From: Oscheius sp. JU75
Taxonomy: Eukaryota; Nematoda; Chromadorea; Rhabditida; Rhabditidae
Reading direction: 5' to 3'
Assembly: GCA_037178855.1 (NCBI GenBank)
Contig: JASJZC010000006.1
Coordinates: 8,660,501-8,724,500, forward strand
Length of the DNA: 64,000 bases
Each line of letters begins with the position of its first letter. Positions within the stretch are counted from its first letter, which is position 1. Positions 44,601-56,061 of the stretch are shown here, in pieces. The notes under the pieces were generated by a model. That model worked only from the letters and a program-made list of their open reading frames with translations. It was not told the origin of the DNA and ran no database searches. A program made the position numbers and the translations under genes.

Positions 44601-47600
44601 CCAGTTGGACGTCTTTCGGGCCCAAATGGGAAGCGGCAGACCATTTCTGCTTGTCTAAACTCGTGTTTTGATGCCTAATTCCCAGAGAAACCTGTCAGGA
44701 AATCGCTAGAAATGTTCGTGGCGTAGTAGCCCTCACTGGTCGAACAGATCGAAGAGTGACCGTAGCAAAAGCACGGAGTACATCCGAACTGGTTGTCCAG
44801 GGAAAGATCAAAGTAGCCAGGCTTGCACTTGTTACATTGTCGGCCTTCCACATTCGCTTTGCAGGTACAGACACCGCCCTTCGGGTCACAGAGGGGCTGG
44901 TTGTCGGAGGAGCCAGCGGGCTCGCAGCCGCAGTCCCTGTAGTTGGAAATGGATCATTGTAAACTCAGAATGCACACCAACTCTTATAGTATACAAACTG
45001 CGTGTCGCTCTTTCTCTCTCTTTATCTCTTTGTCTCTGACATGAGTGAATGAGGTGGCTTGTCGATACGCAGTCTGTATGCCATCCGAATTGGTATACCA
45101 TTCGAGCACCGAGGCTTCAAAATCTGCGGACTTCTACTCACTTGCACCCATTGGGACCAAAATCGTAGAAGCCGTCCAAACACTGGTCACAGAAGCGTCC
45201 TCCGACTCCGGGCTTGCACTGGCATTGGCCATTGCTGTCGCACTGCTGGGAAATGGAGCCGATCTGAACTTGGGAATGTAGAGACTACTGATCGTGGAAA
45301 GTTCAGACTTCCAAAAGAGTTACATTAGAATTACGGTAGGTGCACTACTGTCGACTCTTGAAATACGGTACCTACCTCATTACACCCACAAGCCACGCAG
45401 TAGTTGTCTCCCTGTCTACGCCAATGATGCTGGACGCATTCCTCGCAATGAACTCCCTGCGTGTTGCCTTGACAGTCGATGCAGTGTCCTCCGTGTCCGG
45501 TCTCCTCGAACAGCTTCTGGTCAAAGTAGCACCGATTGGAGAGCTGGGAGCAGTTGCAAGCTTAAGATCTCTTTAGTTTTGTGAAGGGATGACACCCACC
45601 GACACACTCGTTGGCCTCGTTCGAGGTTCCCGGCTTCCAGGGACGGTCGTTGTAGAAGGGCAGACACTGGTCGCAGTCCTCGCCCATGGTGAAGTGCTCA
45701 CAGCGACAGACGAGCTTGTTGTCCCCGTCGACGGATGAAGAACGAACGCATTCGGAAGCATGTCCGTTACATTTGCATCTGAACTGGATTGCTCACTCAT
45801 TAGGTGCATTCCCTACCGTCCTCCGACAGCGATATCAGTGATGGCGTAGAAGTAACTCCTGAGAACTTGGTGGTCTCCGTAGACCTCGTCTCCGAAAGTG
45901 TTCATGCGGTTCAGGACGATCTTGATCTCGTGAGCTGTGACCTGAAAAGAGCATGTTGAGAGAGTGCACTGCAAAATGTGAGTCCGTCAGAAAACTGCCG
46001 CACGCTTTGACACCATGGCCCAGGCAGTTAGCGCACTGTATGCTGAACGAAAGAATTTGGGTTCAATTCCCAAACCTGATAAAAGCTTGTTTTTGAAAGA
46101 AAGTTAGTTTTAGGAAATCTACTTTCTTATAAATCTAGTCACAGTTATCAACTTTCGCTGCGTAGAAAAACCTTGGGCACAAACAGCCAAACTTGGCGAG
46201 CATGTCGAACTAAATGGCTCAAAAGAAATAGCTGGCAGCTGGTCATGTAAGTAGATGTGAGAGAATGAGGGTCTGTTAGAACCAGTAGATCCGGAGCATA
46301 TTGACAGAGACAAGTAGGACGCAAGCGGTGATGCAGGTCTGACAGATACCGGAAGTAAGGAGAGAATAAGTGAATATAAATGAGACAAGAGATAAACAGA
46401 GTGAAAGTGATATGTTTGGTTTTTTGACAGGTGCTGAACATGTTTTTGAAAAGAAAAGAGACAGAGACTGACAGAAGATTGACAGGATAGGATTAGAACT
46501 GAATCATCTCAAAGCCATGTTGGGCACAACAGGATGGAGATGAACATGCTGACAGAATCATGACCAAGAAACTTCGTAACGGACAATCGATGTGTTCAAA
46601 TAGTGAAACCACACTCACCCACTCCTGAAGAACATCACTGTCTTCGAAGATATGGGCCGAGGGACGTCCTTCGAGCGTCGAGAAGGCAATGTTACCGCCA
46701 GTGATCGGAGAGATGTCAGAGAACTCGCGAGTACACTGGGCAATGGCTTCATTTCCTGGTAGGATGGGAGCCTTGTCTGGCAGTCCGTAGGTAGCACGAC
46801 AGGATCCGCTAAAAAAGGTTTGTTCACTTAAGAAATCGTAGCAGAACAGAGCACGGTTTAAAATTGCCCATTTCGAGGTCAAGACAGAATTTTTGAGCTT
46901 TGAAATATTCCGCAAAGTCGCAGCCCTTATTTGCTTTACAACAAAACATGAAAAAGCTAATCTTGACACATAAAGGAGCCTAGGAGCAGTGCGGCATGTG
47001 CGCGCAGTCCGAAACTCAGGGCGCTGGTCATTTCATGGTCAAGACAGAATGTTGCTTTGCAATGTTTTTCAAAGCTGTGTAGGGCTTGACCTGTTTTCCA
47101 TTTTTTCAGAGAAAAGTCATAAAATGTTGTCTTCACCTCGAAACTTCTGGATTTTCCACTAAAGTTTTGATAAGAGAACTCACGAATAGTACTGCCATGG
47201 TACCCAAGTCCCATCGGGAGAGGTCTTCTTGTAAATAGCGAAGGATTCGGGACGGGGAGACTTGAATTTGATGCGGACGTAGGTAATGTCGAACCTCTTG
47301 CCCAGACTCAGGGTCAGGTTGACACTCTCCGGGTGCTGCATGCCCTCGAGCATGGTGTCGGACTGCCACCAGGTCTCGTTGGTGTTGAAGTGGAAGTCGG
47401 TCAAGAAGGAGGCCGGATGAGCCGTCTGCGTGGTTCGGGCATCGCAAGTCTCACAGACACTCCGCATTCCGGAGTGGCCGGTCTGCGAACAGTATGTGGT
47501 GGGTCGCTTCTCTCCGCAGGTGTTGGTCACCTGGACCAGAAGGTTAAAGACTGCATTGATGAAGTCCGGCACACACCGTTGAGGTGCTCTGGTGTCACGA

Positions 47601-47759
47601 TCATAGCACGGATTTCCGTCTAAATTAAGGTGTTTTGAGACTCTGAGAATAACACCAACCTGCTCCATAATGGTTGGGATCGACGGAGGGATAAAGTTCA
47701 GCGGGCTGGGCTGTTGTAGAGCCCACCAGGGCCAGGAAAATAAGGAGCCAACTCCTCAT
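38693..47759 (-). CDS. lam-2: Laminin gamma chain
   Basis: Sixteen exons (47660-47759, 47184-47619, 46619-46808, 45817-45941, 45600-45778, 45376-45560, 45142-45263, 44692-44936, 44120-44654, 43396-43716, 43246-43356, 41608-42365, 41128-41286, 39865-41031, 38902-38999, 38693-38860) give 1632 residues. Signal peptide [19 protein letters not shown] domain (about 25-283: [51 protein letters not shown]); Cys-rich LE modules; an L4 (domain IV) region in exon 9 (about 528-705); more LE modules; then a coiled coil from about 1040 to the end for alpha/beta chain assembly. Secreted basement-membrane protein. The L4 position and the LN sequence mark it as gamma, not beta. Introns 38-880 bp, several with repeats. 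Confidence 0.96.
41316..41371 (-). repeat. tRNA-like unit in a laminin intron
   Basis: Minus strand GGGGTTCGGATCCCAGCAC with a short upstream A-box-like GTGGTGCGGC. Confidence 0.4.
42653..43038. mobile_element. Foldback element in the 880-bp laminin intron
   Basis: Arms 42653-42750 and 42941-43038, 98 bp each, are reverse complements apart from scattered differences (shared: TTGAATTTGAGCGCTGGATC; TTCGAACAAC / TACGAACAAC). About 190 bp of unrelated sequence lies between. Weaker similarity continues outward about 12 bp. Confidence 0.75.
43911..43978 (-). repeat. tRNA-like (SINE-like) unit in a laminin intron
   Basis: Minus strand: ATAGTGCAGTCGGTTAGAGC then CTCCGACTGTGATGCC, and GGGTTCCCCGGGCTTGCC. 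Same words as 48017-48092. Confidence 0.55.
46013..46080 (+). repeat. tRNA-like unit in a laminin intron
   Basis: CCCAGGCAGTTAGCGCACTG and TTTGGGTTCAATTCCCAAA form D- and T-arm-like parts; the outer ends do not pair as an acceptor stem. Confidence 0.5.
46855..46975. mobile_element. Decayed hairpin MITE (family A), laminin intron 3
   Basis: GAGGTCAAGACAGAATTTTTG, then ATATTCCGCAAAGTCGCAGCC; the right half is eroded. Confidence 0.5.
47030..47150. mobile_element. Decayed hairpin MITE (family A), laminin intron 2
   Basis: CATGGTCAAGACAGAATGTTG and, at the other end, TGTTGTCTTCACCTCGAAAC. Confidence 0.5.
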
Positions 47760-48016
47760 ACTATACTCATCTAACCGATCTGTTCGAAGTGTGATCGGGC
47801 TGGATTAGAAAAACTAAGAATGGGCCAAGAATGGGAAACCTAAAACAAGTTTTTGAATAAAAGAAAAAACAGGGTGAGAAAAGAGGGGACATAAACATGC
47901 CAAGTTGATAAGGGCATCGGAACGGTCACTCGACCCGTGAAAGTAACCTTGACAGGTGTTCGAACTTCATTGCTCTCTACAGCATACCAGTTTCTCTAAA
48001 ACTACAAAGGCTCAGC

Positions 48017-48092
48017 TCCTCCCGATTGGCGCAGTCGGTATGAGAGCCGACTGTGAAGCAAAGGTCCAGGTTCGATCCCTGGGCTTGCAAAA
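48017..48092 (+). repeat. tRNA-like (SINE-like) unit
   Basis: A-box TGGCGCAGTCGG, then GAGCCGACTGTGAAGCAAAG, B-box GGTTCGATCCC, end CTGGGCTTGCA. The anticodon stem does not pair. Confidence 0.55.
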
Positions 48093-48239
48093 ACTTTTTT
48101 AATTTGAAATGAAATACTGAGAAACATCCTTTGGAGGTCTATTATCTAATGGATATGGGTAGAAGCCTCAGTATCCTAGCAGCCGAGTTTTAGCGCCAAT
48201 CTCAAACATATGGGCTCTTGAAAACTGAATGCCCTTTTC

Positions 48240-48365
48240 GAGAAAGACAGATAGACAAAGAGATATGGAGACAGAGACATAGTTATAGAGAGACAGAGAG
48301 ACAGACACAGAGAGACAGAGAAAGCAAGACATAGAGGCAGAGAGACGGAGAGAGATAGAGAGACT
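48240..48365. repeat. GACAGA-type simple tract
   Basis: AGAGACAGA units interrupted by AGATAGA. Confidence 0.75.
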
Positions 48366-48939
48366 CTTGTCGTATGAGTCAAGTCCCAATGAATGGTCAG
48401 GACACTGAGAGCCCCAAAAAGTTATGGATGGACATAAAAGGAGGCGAGAGACTTATCACAGCAGCAGAAAGAAAAGGGTCCCTTTGATCGATTGCGGTTA
48501 TCAGAGGGGTCAGTCGGTATCGCGTCGGATAGTACAAGTCGGGAGGAAATGCGCGTGTGGGTCAGACCCGGGACTAATGGAAAGGATGGCAGCCAGCTGT
48601 CATGAACATCGTACGCCGGGGTCAGAAGACGAAAAGTTGTGTGTCGGGGCCCCCGATCAATAATAATGACTTGTCTTATGAGTCAATAGACGAGGCTTGT
48701 ACGGCACGCTTGACCAAATAGCACAGGCTGACCGAAGGCATTGGGCTAGAGAAGGGCACGCGGCGAGTGTGAAGGACTGCCGTCCAGGTACAAGAGGCTT
48801 TGGAGCTTTCTGAGAGGGTCTCTAGAGGCCCAGAATGGGTATGAAGTCCAAAACATAGAACGGAATAGGCAGAAAAGAAAGGGTCAAACCTGGCCTCACT
48901 ATGCCACAAGGTTGTAATCTTGTACTCGGCCAAAAATGG

Positions 48940-49020
48940 CCGCGGCCTTTACCGCATAGCGTAATCAGTTAAAGCTCCGACTGTGAATCAAAAGGTACCG
49001 GGTTTGATTCCCGACCAAAA
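48940..49020 (+). repeat. tRNA-like (SINE-like) unit
   Basis: TAGCGTAATCAGTTAAAGC, CTCCGACTGTGAATCAAAAG, GGGTTTGATTCCC. Same family as 48017-48092. Confidence 0.55.
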
Positions 49021-50721
49021 CAAATCTATTTGTAATTTTATAGGTCACATGGAATCACATTTTTTCACATCCTATATCTGTGTCTCTCAGTTTTCTGTCT
49101 TTCTATTTCTCTATCTCCCTATCTCTCTGCCGTCTTTCCTACGGGAATGACCAAAGTTAAAGCACCAAATTCAAAAAAGGGAAAGGATAGTGTCTACAGA
49201 AAGGATTACGATTGAATGATCTGAGGAATGTAAAATTGGGGAGATAGAGGGGAGGACGGAGACTCAAAAAGTATCACAGCTGCGGCTGCAAAAAGTGAGC
49301 ACATCTGTGCTGCAGCGGAGACTGTTCTACGGACCGGCACCGAGGATTCTACCCAAAAAAAAAAGTAGAACTGGGAGACAAGGAGGGGCAAACAGTCCGA
49401 CCCCTGACCTCTACCGCATGGGAGATAACGCAACCAAGAAGGGGGGCCCACACCGCAATTAGGCCTACCGCATTAGGAGAAAGAGGGACAAGTTTAGTAG
49501 GTACAAGAGAAGTGACGCCAATCGATTTTTATTAAAGGGGAGGGGTCTCTGTGCTCCGGGTTGCGCAACTTGTGGGCCGCCAGACGGCACACAGGTGCCG
49601 GTTCCGTCTGCTTACCATTGGTCAGGGTCTGGAACAGTGATTATGAGGCTCTTTGACCCTATGGGAACTGTCAGAAAGACAGTGAGAGACAGTCAAAGAG
49701 AGCAACTGGTTCAAAAATAGAAAGTTGCCGTTTGGGCAGGCGCGATCCTGCAGGTCAACCAACGGCTCGGATCGGCAGCTGTTACACTCAAAAACGACAC
49801 AATCCGAGACGCTATTAATCGAGCTTCGTGACTCATCCCCAATCTAGGTGCCTGAGAGAGGGTTTGTCTGGGAGATGGGGGTAGGTAAAACTGTGGTAGA
49901 TTGGCTGAGACTGTGCTCATTCTTGAACGAGAATGGGTCTGCGTAGAATTAGAATCTATTTAGGTTTTCTCATGGCACTTTCTAAGAAACGTAAGATAAA
50001 CTGAGCTGTCCTGTGTTATTCGCGCCGCTTTTATTGGAAGTCGAGAAGATGCAGGGAGTAACACATCATCGTTGCCAAGATTTGGAAAGTTGCAATGGCT
50101 GAGTTAACAAATGCGCAGTCCGTAAACCAGAAGGATTTTGAAATAGAGAAAAGTGTTCCGCAAGGTTTCTGTCTGTGAGAGCTATTAATCTGAAAAGTTC
50201 CCTGCTCTGGCAGACTGACTCACAGCCGGTGTAACCATGTTAGCGTCTGTTTGGACACGAGACCCTTGCCAGCTTTTGGCCGAGTGTAGAATGACTCTAG
50301 AGTCTAGACCAAAGAAGACTTTATTGACTGTAAGTAAGTTTCGTTTCCGGAACCAATCCTAGTCTACCTGAACTACCAGGGAAAAAATTCTGCTATTCAT
50401 TCCAACTTCCGTGGTTCCATCAATCTCGCTGCTTCTGTCCCATGTAGAGCCCGTCTCTTTCAATGTTTCCTTCTTCTGTCTCTATCTTGGCCGATACCTC
50501 GTTGTGGCTCGTGACAGAAGATGCTGTTATAGTCGAGCTACCGTGACAGGAGCAACGTTCCCCCACCTCGATTTGACTTGACTTGAAAATAATTAAGGTG
50601 CGCACAAAGTAACTGTCTCTAATTGGCAATAGACAGATACGCATAGGGAGACTTTTGGCATTTTGAACTAGATTACTCTTGACAGAAAATGGCAAGTTCA
50701 GAGCCTAGACTCCAGTCAGTG

Positions 50722-51406
50722 ATGCCTCGTCTTCTACTCTGTGCGACTGTTTTCCTCCACCTCGGTAGGTAGTCTACCCAAGCACTCTGTCTCTTTGCCT
50801 CTCTTTTTTTACTAGTACTCAGCTGCCGCGTCGGACTACTTCAACCGCGTGCATTCGTCGCGATCGCACGATGTCTGGCATGCTGTGGAAGACGACGTGA
50901 CCTACGACAACAAGATCCACATTTCAATGAAGATCCAAGAGGCGGAGTGCTTCTCAGCCTCGACCGAGTCGTCCTTCGTTGTCTACCTCGGCAGCATGTC
51001 CTACGAGAATGAGTTCCTCAGCTGGTTTGCGATTCCGTCCGTGGAGGGAGTCAGAGTGGACGGGATATGGGAGTTTGAGATCACAAGAGACCCGACCAAC
51101 TTGCCGGAAGAATGCTTTGCCAGTGGGAGAGAGGACTGCGTGCCGGCCGCCGACGTCATTTTCATACAGTACCACAATGAGCCGGAGGACTCGTGGAGCA
51201 TCGCGAGCATCGAGATCGACGTCCAGTTCCGACTGTGGAGAGGCAACGACAACTACTACCTCTGGAAGTATCAACATGAGGTCATGAAGCCGTGCATTTC
51301 GTGGATGGAGGAGACTGCTCTCTATCAAATTGGACCCAGGAACGGATTGTTCATCAAGTTGGACGAGGCTCCCACTCCCGGCAAGTGGATTCGCGATTGG
51401 ATCTAG
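50722..51406 (+). CDS. Secreted protein, unrecognised
   Basis: Two exons (50722-50764, 50823-51406) give 208 residues. Signal peptide MPRLLLCATVFLHLAAA, then a soluble chain rich in aromatic and acidic residues with short strands (KIHISMKIQEAECF, SFVVYLGSMSYENEF, IDVQFRLWRGNDNYYLW). Four cysteines in the mature part could form two disulfides. The many alternating strands suggest a beta-sandwich; I cannot name the family. An in-frame ATG at 50689 would put 11 polar residues before the hydrophobic stretch, so 50722 is preferred. Confidence 0.75.
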
Positions 51407-52389
51407 AGAACAGATCGTTAATAAGATTCAGAACAAGGTCAGTGCCTAGTATTTTGTTCGTCTGACCCTGACATGCGCACTGTCTTTTCAAAGAATCACA
51501 TATCCCAGAGACAATCAGGGTCTCTGCCTCTCTGTCTAGCCAGCCTCTCGGTCTCTGTCTCCCTGTCTCCTTGTCACTCAGTCTCTCAATCTCTTAGTCT
51601 CTCAGTCTCTTTGTCATTCTGTCACTCTGTCTCTCAATCACTCAGTCTCTCAGTCTCTGTCATACTATCTCTACAACTCAGTCTCTCTGCCTTTCTGTTA
51701 CACGTCAATCCTTGCTGCAGAAATGACTTGAATCGGGCTGAAACGATTTTACTCATGGTAGACTACTGACATTCTTGAGATAGCCAACGTGACCTTTTCA
51801 TCCTATCGAGTCCGTGTGATAGAGCCGTTGCAAACACCTGCTAGGCTGCCCATCTCTGAAATAGTAGATCTTTTACCAGCAGTAGAGAAGAAGAAGCAGT
51901 GCTCTGGAACAGCCGAATTTCCGGGCTACGGGTGCTGTCTTCGATGGATTCCTCTGTCTTTTCGGCACAAAAAGACTACTAGTAGAGGAACGATGACAAT
52001 TTTGAAGAGTAAAGAAATTCGCGAGCATCTTTTCACCTGCTACGGTAACTCGCAAATTGTTGTCCTGTAAAGTTGCGAGGAGTGGTACTAGGAGGCGAAA
52101 TTTTTGAAAAAACCTACAGTTTTCTAGGACCAAAAATTGGAAATTCCAAAGCTGAGAATAAGCTGTGACTCATCACTATCACTGTTACGAAGTGACATCA
52201 ATGTCAGTCGGGGCAAAATTCCCGTTTGGACGTGAGTCATAGGTGCGAAGACGAAGCTAAGAGAGAAAGACCATACAGCCGCAATCTGGTTTGAAGTACA
52301 CCCGGTCTCACTGCCCGCATAAAAGCTTCTTGGCTTTCAACTGTCCCCCAATCAGCTGTAGTCTCTTTCCCTCTCCCTCTACTCTCAAA
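51407..52389. other. Intergenic with a long CTCAGTCTCT tract
   Basis: 51510-51700 is a pyrimidine-rich run of TCTCTGTC and CTCAGTCTCT units. Near the right end CGCATAAAAGCTTC (about 52316-52329) may be a TATA-like box for the next gene. Confidence 0.55.
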
Positions 52390-52703
52390 ATGCCTCTCCC
52401 GTACCGCTCCGCTGGCAAGAAGGCCGAAGACGTCAGCTACGAGAAGATGGTCGACGAGAACGAGAACAACGCTGCCGAAGAGACCAAGACACTTGAAGAA
52501 CCCAAAAAGGGACTTGTATCGACTGTCATCGAAATGTGAGTCAAGCCTTTGGTACCAAAAATGTGGAAAAATTTTGCAGGAAGGTTGACAACTGTTGCCT
52601 GAACCCGAAGAAGTGTTGTGTTCTGAAAGGCCCTATCTCGCAGAAGGTCATCGAGGTGGTGAAGAAGGGACTGAACAGGACTCCTTCTGACAGCGCTCAG
52701 TAA
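52390..52703 (+). CDS. Small Cys-containing protein, unrecognised
   Basis: Two exons (52390-52535, 52580-52703) give 89 residues. The first part is acidic and polar without a signal peptide (MPLPYRSAGKKAEDVSYEKM); the second has NCCLNPKKCCVLKGP, two adjacent-cysteine pairs eight residues apart, then a Lys/Val-rich helix. AATAAA at 52713-52718, 10 bp after the stop, so the 3' UTR is tiny. Cytosolic location and possible metal binding by the CC pairs are guesses. Confidence 0.65.
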
Positions 52704-54310
52704 AAAGAAATTAATAAATATTCTCACTATTTTTCACTTTTAGAGTTTTAAAAACCCGTTTTGCATTTTGAATCCGGTCTACAGCCTACAAGGGAAAAAC
52801 TATAAAACAAAGTTGGAATGAATGTATGGAAGCAACAGCAACAATATCTTACCCCCAGCTTCTCTTTTGTCGATGAGATCATACAGGTTTAGCGCTTTAC
52901 AGTTTGCCGGTCGTCTACCACGACTTCGCCGTCTTCTATGCTGTCAGGAGAGCCAATGTCAAAGCTCGAGAGACAGCCCAAAGTTGACATGCCGTCTTTT
53001 GGCAATAAATACTGACAATATATTTTCGATTTTGTTTCGGGGCATCGGACAAACAAATTGCCAAACAAACAAACATTCAAACAGAGTCTAACACAGACAC
53101 CATCGCGCTTTCATAGGTTAGATTGACGGTATCTAAGGAATTCCCTAGATTGAGTCCCACGCCGCTCCCAATGCTTGAACCGCCGTCCAGCCTTGCTGCT
53201 CTCATCCATGTCGGCTCCTCTCATTCTCGGATGCTCTTCTCAGATCATCCTCCCTTCTCACCCTCTCACGACGCGTCGATGATCCAGAGGAATCATTCAG
53301 TTGTGGCTTTCGACCAACGCCTTCCGTTCATCAGAGCCGCTCTTTTCGCCTAGTACTCAGCTTTCTTCTCCAAGCCAGGTCCAGGATGTCTGGCAGCGGA
53401 GTCATAATTCAAAGATCGTTAGCGTTTTAAAATTCTGCAACCACCATCTCTGCAAAATATTAAGCAAAGTTGGATTGAAGATACAGATGAAAGCTGTCGG
53501 TGAAAGTTAATACTCATCCAAGTTTTGGGCTGCAAACAATGCCCGCCAAGTAAGGAGGAAAATTTTTTAGAAGCACAGGTTGATGAGAGGCCCCATCATC
53601 CGAAGACCACAAGTTATACCTTCTGCAGTTACACAAACTTAGTGTTCCATCCTCCTCGGTCTGTACATTTTTCGTGTCAGCAGAGAAGCAAGGATACTAC
53701 ATGTTACGATCTACACGGAGAGTGTCTTGACATTTTTCCGGACCCTATTCGTTGTACGATGGAGTAAAGTTTACCACGAGCCGAACATGGCAAAAAAAAG
53801 CCGTGAAATACGGCCTCCCTCACTTCTTTGACCATCTCAGAAGGACAATTCCTGCTCCGTAAACGCCTTCTACAGGTCTCCTCCAACGATAATCTCCCCT
53901 TTGAATCGATAGTATCTTCCTGTTCATCCATCAATAAGTGGTTTGGATCAAATAACTCTCTCTTCTCCTCCTCGCTCGGAACAGTTCGGGGCATCTGCCA
54001 TTGATCGCAGCTGTCCCTGATTACCAACTTCCCCCTTACATCGCAGCTCCCAGTGTAATAAGAGGTCGATGGATATCCATTGCCTCTCGGAGAAAAAAAA
54101 AAAGCGCCTTGTTGACCAGGATTCAAAGAAAGAAGCATGCAAACTGAAAAGATAGGAGATTTTCCCATTGTTTGACGAGGCTAATATGCTCTCAAGCTTA
54201 TTAGTTTTCCCAGGAGACCATTCTCACGGGTACCAGCTACTTTTTTTAATCGTATTTAGCTTGTCTAAAAATCTGCAAGAGGAGAGTAAATTTGACTGAA
54301 AAGAGCCGTC

Positions 54311-54650
54311 TTTATGGTTTGTTTAAAAAAATGACTACGAACATGGAAATACGTTTGTGGCGGGAACCCAAGACCCGCAGGATTTCAAATCAAACTGATT
54401 TTCGCTCTGTTTCAGTCCTGCAGCTTGTTTTTCGTTCTCTTCCGTTTTTGGTGTATTAATTCGTGCATACAAGCAGCCTTCACTGGAAACAACGAAAAAA
54501 CTCCAAAAAATAATGAAAAAGAAGGCTGTACGCTGATAAAAAAGAAATCACAAAAATTGCTGAATTTGAATTCCCGCCCTCCCAGGAGTCGCACCACATA
54601 AGCATATCGGGACGCTGTAGTCGTTCTTTTTCTAGAGTAAACCATATCAA
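54311..54650. mobile_element. Decayed relative of the 11513-12163 foldback
   Basis: TATGGTTTGTTTAAAAAAAT at the left; at the right the reverse complement of the same arm (ATTCCCGCCCTCCCAGGAGT). The outer ends seen at 11513 are missing. Confidence 0.6.
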
Positions 54651-54779
54651 TTATACCTGGTCATACGGCCGTTTTCTATTAATTTTCAGCTATGCCAAGG
54701 TCCTAGATGCTTTTTCACACGCCTAGATTGATAAAAGTGCTCAGAAAAGATGAAATTACGTGCCAAAGCCTTCTCCCTC

Positions 54780-54840
54780 TGCCCGAAATTGAACCCTCAC
54801 GCAGCTGCAACCGCGTGTGTCGCTCTTGCCACCTTTCGGT
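54780..54840 (-). repeat. tRNA-like remnant
   Basis: Minus strand GGTGGCAAGAGCGACACACG and GAGGGTTCAATTTCGGGC. Confidence 0.35.
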
Positions 54841-56061
54841 CAACTCAAAAACTCCGCAAAGCTCTTGAAATGTGAGAGCGGATACGTGGTGAGTTCAGAT
54901 CTTCTGGCCACAAAGTTATCAGAAGAGAAGGGGAAGCCATGGAAACGGAGGGAGGAGATCAGAGTCCGAGTCTCTCGCTCCATTCTCGTCTTTTGTCTCG
55001 AACATAAGAAAAAGGCGACCATCTGTTGATTAATCCGTTCGTAGAAAGAGACACAGGTGCATAGCCGCAGCTCCGGGAAAGGGGTTACTTACATATTACA
55101 AACACTGTCCCCCTATGCTTTTCACACAAAACATTCCCACAGAACGTGGCATCTGATTCACTATTGATTCACAGTATGATTTCATTCTGTATGTGCCAGT
55201 CGATAAGTTCTCACAACATTCTATCATTTGATGAGCCAGACGGGGACATTTACAATAGGAAATTGGCTCGAGGTTTGCCTATTATCCTTCATCTTTCATT
55301 TATTATGTCGGCCTATAATTTACATTCACTTACCTCTATCTAACAGATCTTTGGGAAGTGAGAGAAGAAACGAGATTTGTAAAAATGTACACGCAAGATG
55401 CGAGATTGCGTAAAGAAATGTTTTGCGCGCATATTCTAACGGCTTTTTTTTCCAAAACTTTAGCAATTTCCTAAGCATTTCTCTTTTTCTTTGGCTCCTA
55501 GAAACGCATAATATCCCCTAAACGTAGTCAGTTCAACTATAGGCAGCACGGTTACTAATAAAATAGCTTACTTGCTAACTTTAATCTCTTTTCTGTGCTT
55601 TGCTAAATTCATAGATAATACGTTCTGTTAATTTGCCTCTGTTGAGCATTTCTTTTGCATTGGCCTTCCCGTATGAGTAGCACAAAGTCCATATAATCAT
55701 ATGTAGCAGCAGCTAACTTGGATAATCGCTGCAATTTCGAGAATTGTTGGAAGCTATTGATAAAGAATCGTCCATCACTCTTAGAGGTTTGCACGATTTC
55801 CTTTCTTGAAAAAGTAGCTTGTAATCAGCCGCATTATGATGAAACTGGCAAGGTTTGACAAAAAATCAGAGAATGAGTAGTCCTCCGCCCCACTTCCTCA
55901 CTTTTTGCGTCTCCCTTGGCCTCTCCTCACCATCCTGCATGAGATCTAAGCTGTTGTTTTTGAACGCTTCTGCGCCTCTGCTCTCTAGTTGGGCGGAGCT
56001 TATGTTCCGCGCCAACTATCCCGCAACTCAGCTTCATTGCGTCCGCAGTCTCTCGGCAAGC

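Larger units (their letters stand above)
47760..50721. other. Gene-poor stretch upstream of laminin
   Basis: Two tRNA-like units (48017-48092, 48940-49020), GACAGA-type tracts (48240-48365 and, as the complement, 49080-49130), and otherwise no coding region I can support. It should contain the laminin promoter, but no box is evident. Confidence 0.5.
52704..56061. other. Gene-poor stretch before arginine kinase
   Basis: Holds a relative of the foldback element (54311-54650), a tRNA-like remnant (54780-54840) and AT-rich sequence. A minus-strand open frame (53704-54168) has a fairly gene-like middle (MPRTVPSEEEKRELFDPNHL onward, after GATCAATGGCAG) but no recognisable domain or confirmed exon partner. 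Confidence 0.45.

Noticed and set aside
46013-46080. A functional tRNA gene
   Set aside because: D- and T-arm-like parts are present but the anticodon and acceptor stems do not pair; the same holds for the other tRNA-like units.
38693-47759. Laminin beta instead of gamma
   Set aside because: LN-domain words, the L4 domain between LE blocks and the C-terminal words ([14 protein letters not shown]) fit gamma chains.
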